Shown here: piece after piece, positions 31,004-34,577 of the stretch
Layout: each line of letters opens with the position of its first letter
Position numbering within the stretch: position 1 is the stretch's first letter
Program-made: the position numbers and the translations under genes
Notes under the pieces: model-generated
What the model saw: the letters and a program-made list of their open reading frames with translations, nothing else
Database searches by the model: none
Told to the model about the DNA's origin: nothing
Assembly: GCA_900155495.1 (NCBI GenBank)
Contig: FTLJ01000516.1
Location: forward strand, 1-34,577
DNA length: 34,577 bases
From: Porogramme epimiltina
Lineage: Eukaryota; Basidiomycota; Agaricomycetes; Polyporales; Polyporaceae
Reading direction: 5' to 3'

Positions 31004-33304
31004 CTAGCCCTTCGCCTCCTCCGCCAGGGCCCACATGTAATACACCGCTGTTAGCGTTCGCCCCTCAAGATCAGCCTTCCGCTACTATTCCCGCGATGAC
31101 CTCGAGCCATCGCCGACTGCCGCGCCCGACTCACCTAGACTCCGATACGGCCGCCAATGCTCCGTCAGGGCTTCCATCTCAGTTGGCGTCAGCAGCTGGC
31201 CCCTGCCGCGCACACACAGCGTCAGCTATGCCCCTCATCTCTCTGCGCTCGAAACGCGAGACCGCACGCACTTGACCTTGCCCTTCCCTCCCAGCCTCGT
31301 CTTCATCTGCGCGACCGTCAGGCCCTCGGGCAGCGGCCGCACGCCCGCCCGCGCCTCCGCCGCGTCCGGCGCGCCGAGCATGTTCAGCGTCTTGTTGATT
31401 GACGGCGTGAACGCGTCGGGGAGCGCCATCCCCGCGTCGGCCGCCCCGCCGGCGGTCCCCTTTCCCTTCTTGTTATTGGGGGTCGCAGGCGCCGGAGGAA
31501 TGGAAGGGGCCGCCGCGGCGGGCGTCGTCGCCCGCGCCCCGGGCTCGCTGGAACTGCTCCCGCCACCGCCGTCATCGCCGCCACCGCCGCCGGAGCCTCC
31601 GCCAGCACCGACTTGGGTATCGCCCTCCGGGTCCGCCATCTTGTCCTGACGAATGGACACAGGATAGGACGGTGAATGCAGCGAGACGAACCACCGCAGG
31701 ACGCCCCGCTGCACCCCTAGGTCCCCTGAAAAAAATTCTGCTATCAGAGGCGGGTTTAGAAGGTGCGGAGAAGAAGGGCTTGCCGACGGGGAGGATGTCC
31801 GGGCGGCGCAGGGAGAATATCGCGAACATGTTCACTTCGAACAACCTCAGCGCGATCAACAAACGCGGGCACCTGTGTCGGGCTCACCGGTCCACTTGAG
31901 CGGTCAAACGCATGGATCAGGCACGCCGTCATAGCCCAAACGTCCAAAACACTCACTGTTCCAATCCCGCGCACTTCTGTGAGGATGCGGTGGAGCTCCT
32001 CGTCGTCGGCGTCTAGCAGCTTTTGGGTCGTCAGACGTCCATCGGCGAACCTGGCGGCGAGGTCGAGGACTGGAACAGTGGGCGCCGCGTCAACTCTAAA
32101 CACAACGATATTACATTATTCCCCGACGTACCGTACTCCGCCTTGCGCACGCTCAGCCCCGCGGACCTGAGCGTTGGAACGTCCTTCGTGGCGACTTGAT
32201 GCGCAGACGGGAAGAAGTCCGAGCTGCAGGCAGGGCCGCACAATCAACGTCACTGCTCGCCGGACGCAACATATCAGACGGTGAAGGGAACACGCACCGG
32301 TTCTCTGACACGCTTTCTGGGAGCGACGGATCGAACAGCCGCACAAACTTGTGCTTGATGGCCATCGCGGCCTTCCATGAGATCTGCTGCCCCCTGGAGG
32401 ATGGATCAGTTCCGACGCTCGGCGGTAACGGACAGACAGGAGACCCGTCGGACTCCACGACGACTGTTATGGGGCTGCCAACTAGACACCCAGCTTGACT
32501 TGTCCATGTGCGCTCCTGCCAATGCTCTTACTACGGTTGATGTGTCACGAACACACAACATGACAAGGTTTGCCCTGCTGCGCACGTGTGTGTACGAGCA
32601 TCTCTCATACTGAGATGCTCCGGAATCGGAACCCAGCCATCCACCGCATTGGAATCCGACAATTGAGGTCATGAGATACGGCGCAGCGCTTCAGATCCGT
32701 CGACCAGATACGCCAAGGTCCAAGGCGCAGCCGAAAACAGCTAAGACTCCTCCCTCCAAGCCCCGCGCGAGCGGCAGAACGACTCACAGAATAGAATTCG
32801 CAAGCGTGCTAGTAGGGGGAGATCGGGGAGATTAGGGCCCGGAACACTGTGCGTAAAACGGAGCCCTGCAGCTCACCGGAACGGATCCACCCTCTCGAGC
32901 TCCTCGAACGGCTTGCACTGGCACTTGCGGAACACCTCCGCGAAGCGCGGGTCGACGGCGACGAGGTGCCGCTTCGCGTCCTCGAACGCGAACGTGAGCA
33001 CGGCGGGCACTAGCGCTTCCCCGTCCGCCGCTGGGACGGCCGCGACGGGAACAGGCGGCGGAGGCGGCGGAGGAGCGGGGCCCGCCGCGGCTTCTGCGCC
33101 CTTCTGTGCGGCCGGTCTGGTTCCGACGGACGAGGACGCTTTCTTTGCGCGAGCTTTCTTCGCCGGCTCTTCAGCCTCTGAGTCCGCGGCCGCTTTCCGC
33201 TTTCTGCCCGCGGGTTTCTTCACCGTGCTTTCTGCGGCGACCGTCGCCTCCTCGCTCTCCTCGACGGCTGTGGCCTTGCGCGTAGCTGAGCGGGTAGTCC
33301 GCAT
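31004..33304 (-). CDS. MAG1: DNA-3-methyladenine glycosylase (HhH-GPD, AlkA/MAG1 family)
   Basis: Base-excision-repair glycosylase that removes alkylated purines. Ten exons can be placed. Exon 1 (33304-32877) encodes a basic, Lys/Ala-rich N-terminus with likely nuclear signals (KKPAGRKRK), then FRKCQCKPFEELERVDPFR. Later exons give MTSI, QISWKAAMAIKHKFVRLFD, LRSAGLSVRKAEYVLDLAAR and LTEVRGIGT. A 7-base exon supplies W-T, followed by VNMFAIFSLRRPDILPVG-D, where the Asp is the catalytic residue, and LGVQRGVLRW. The HhH motif is complete only when the microexon is included. The C-terminus is LPEGLTVAQMKTRL, a Gly/Ala-rich linker before it, then LLTPTEMEALTEHWRPYRS and VYYMWALAEEAKG. The intron after LPVG is GC-AG. 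The exon 2-3 junction is uncertain: the canonical in-frame solution loses the V-G-Q of SIVGQQIS. ATG at 33304 is preferred over 33475. Confidence 0.9.
31888..31894 (-). other. MAG1: 7-base microexon of MAG1
   Basis: TGGACCG is flanked by CTCAAG upstream and GTGAGC downstream. It joins GGAACA to TGAACATG, producing GIGTWTVNMF, the expected helix-hairpin-helix sequence. Without it no canonical splice keeps the frame. Confidence 0.85.
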
Positions 33305-34004
33305 GTTGGGGTTGTTGAAAGGAGGCTTGCGGTGCGTCAAAGGGCGAGAGGCGGGAGATGCACGACGTCTTATCGCACAGGCTAGCGAGCTCGCGGGGGA
33401 CGCGAGCATGCACCGACGTGGCGGGAGACAAAGCTGGCGGGACACAAGGCGATGCGCGGCAAGCGAGTCATTCAATGGCGGCGAGGGAGGGGCGGAGACG
33501 GGCCCGCGGCGGGCAGCGCTGACATATCGCGCGCCTCACGCGGGCGTGGGGAGTCGGGCGGCGGGGGCGGGCGACGCGGCGAGATCGGACGCGGGGTGGC
33601 GCCCGTGACGCGCACGGGTCACGTGTGTGCACGATCGCGTTCAGCGCGGCAGACGCCACCATCGCGCGGCGCGCCTGGGCCCGGGGGAGATGCGTGAGGG
33701 GCGGCTCGCTGGGCCAGTGCCGCAGCGCTGGGGTTTCGCCCCGGGTGGGACGCGGACTGCCCTGGCTGCGTACACGGTCCCTCAAAGGGGCTCTATGAGT
33801 CGCCTCGCGCCACGACTCGCCCGAGCACGTCCTTCCGGAATTCTGCGGCGCGCCTCCATTTCGCTATATAACCCCTCTCCCGTCCGCGCAACTCTGCACC
33901 GTCGCTTCGTCCGACTCCTCCACCACCACAGCCCCCGCTCCCGCGAACCTGCCCCCGCGTCTCCCGCGACCCTAGCTGCCAGCCCCACATCCAGGTCTAT
34001 CACA
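33305..34004. promoter_or_regulatory. Divergent promoter between MAG1 and the I9 inhibitor gene
   Basis: The two genes point away from each other. A TATA box (TATATAA, 33865-33871) lies 134 bases before the inhibitor ATG, followed by a CT-rich leader. GGTCACGTGTG near 33616 holds a CACGTG palindrome (bHLH-type site). The centre is very GC-rich. Confidence 0.65.
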
Positions 34005-34577
34005 ATGTCCGGCAGTACGTACCGGTCCCCGACCGCCCCCTCTCTCCCCGCTCGCGTGCCGCCCGCCCGCCCGCGCAGAGCTCGATCGCTGACGCCCCGC
34101 CCCGCAGAGTACATCGTCGTCTTCAAGGACACCGTCGACCAGTCTCAGGTCGACAAGTTCGCAGAGGACGTTAACTCAAACGGTACGCAGTCCCCGCGCA
34201 CGCAGCGCACCGCAGCGCCACCTGGGCCCCGCCCGTCCCTGCGCGCTGCGCCCAAACTCAATGCCGATGAGCTCACCATGCCGTGTCCTTTCCCTTCCGC
34301 TCCCCCAGGCGGCGTCGTCGGCCAGCGCTACGACTCCGTTCTCAAGGTACGCCCACACCAGCCCACGCGCCCACCCCGGCTCGCCCTACCCCGGTCTCGC
34401 CAGTAGCTAATGCCCCTTTCCCCCACCCCTTCTTCCCCCCGCCCACGCACGCGCGCGCGCGCCAGGGTTTCTCCGCGTCCATCCCAGACGCGTATCTCCA
34501 GCAGCTGCAGTCTTTCCAGGGCTCCGTCATCGACTACATCGGTTCGTCCCCTTGTCTCGCATGCCCCGCCCCTCCTC
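34005..34577 (+). CDS. Peptidase inhibitor I9 (Pbi2-like proteinase B inhibitor), 3' end beyond the window
   Basis: Exons 34005-34014, 34108-34182, 34309-34346 and 34466-34541 join in frame; the gene runs off the window. The protein begins MSGKYIVVFKDTVDQSQVD, then KFAEDVNSNGGVVGQRYDS, VLKGFSASIPDAYLQQLQ and SFQGSVIDYI. This is the inhibitor-I9 fold, the same domain that forms subtilisin propeptides and stands alone in yeast Pbi2, an inhibitor of vacuolar proteinase B that also aids vacuole inheritance. There is no signal peptide and no protease domain in the visible part, and the short size fits a free-standing cytosolic inhibitor. The first exon carries only ten coding bases. The intron before exon 4 ends with an alternating CG run. 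Confidence 0.88.

Overview
The window reads as nuclear DNA of a filamentous basidiomycete, most likely an Agaricomycete and plausibly a Polyporales wood-decay fungus. The genes are GC-rich and close together, and they are cut by many short GT-AG introns of about 50-65 bases. Family-level matches (fungal PNS1, PTC1, MND1, MAG1, complex I PSST, an Agaricomycete kinase-like family, a small secreted protein family) all point the same way. No order or species can be fixed without a search.

Layout. 1-2128: no convincing gene; a run of GGCTTG-type palindromes, a strong G-quadruplex motif, a perfect 20-base palindrome and a short coding-like fragment. 2129-4653 (-): PNS1 choline-transporter-like membrane protein. 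5443-7067 (-): PTC1-type PP2C phosphatase. 7540-8297 (-): coding-like exons of an unrecognised protein. 8300-9908 (-): Agaricomycete protein-kinase-like gene. 10401-11462 (-): MND1 meiotic recombination factor, whose first coding exon is just the ATG. 12409-15737 (-): 1,074-residue low-complexity protein of unknown function. 16304-17400 (-): mitochondrial complex I 20 kDa (PSST/NDUFS7) subunit. 17361-26995: four tandem, diverged units of about 2.4 kb, each carrying one five-exon gene (+) for a small secreted beta-rich protein. 28129-30244 (-): Ser/Thr kinase with HCD in place of HRD. 31004-33304 (-): MAG1 DNA-3-methyladenine glycosylase with a 7-base microexon and a GC-AG intron. 34005-end (+): 5' part of a peptidase-inhibitor-I9 gene.

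The most striking region is the tandem array. The complex I gene and the first secreted-protein gene are divergent and share about 1.06 kb of upstream DNA. The duplicated unit begins inside the first intron of the complex I gene. Every later unit therefore carries a relic of complex I exon 1 and its promoter, decaying independently (start lost in unit 2, 8-base deletion and early stop in unit 3, ATG kept in unit 4). The four secreted-protein genes keep the same five-exon structure, four cysteines and a TATA box 120-123 bases before the ATG. They differ in the C-terminal hydrophobic tail, in an Asp-rich 15-base coding minisatellite (copy 4) and in TATA strength (copy 2). This looks like a young, diversifying secreted-protein cluster of unknown function.

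The other genes are housekeeping or regulatory and do not form a pathway. Exon borders were placed by hand from GT-AG consensus and family similarity, so they are models, not transcript evidence.
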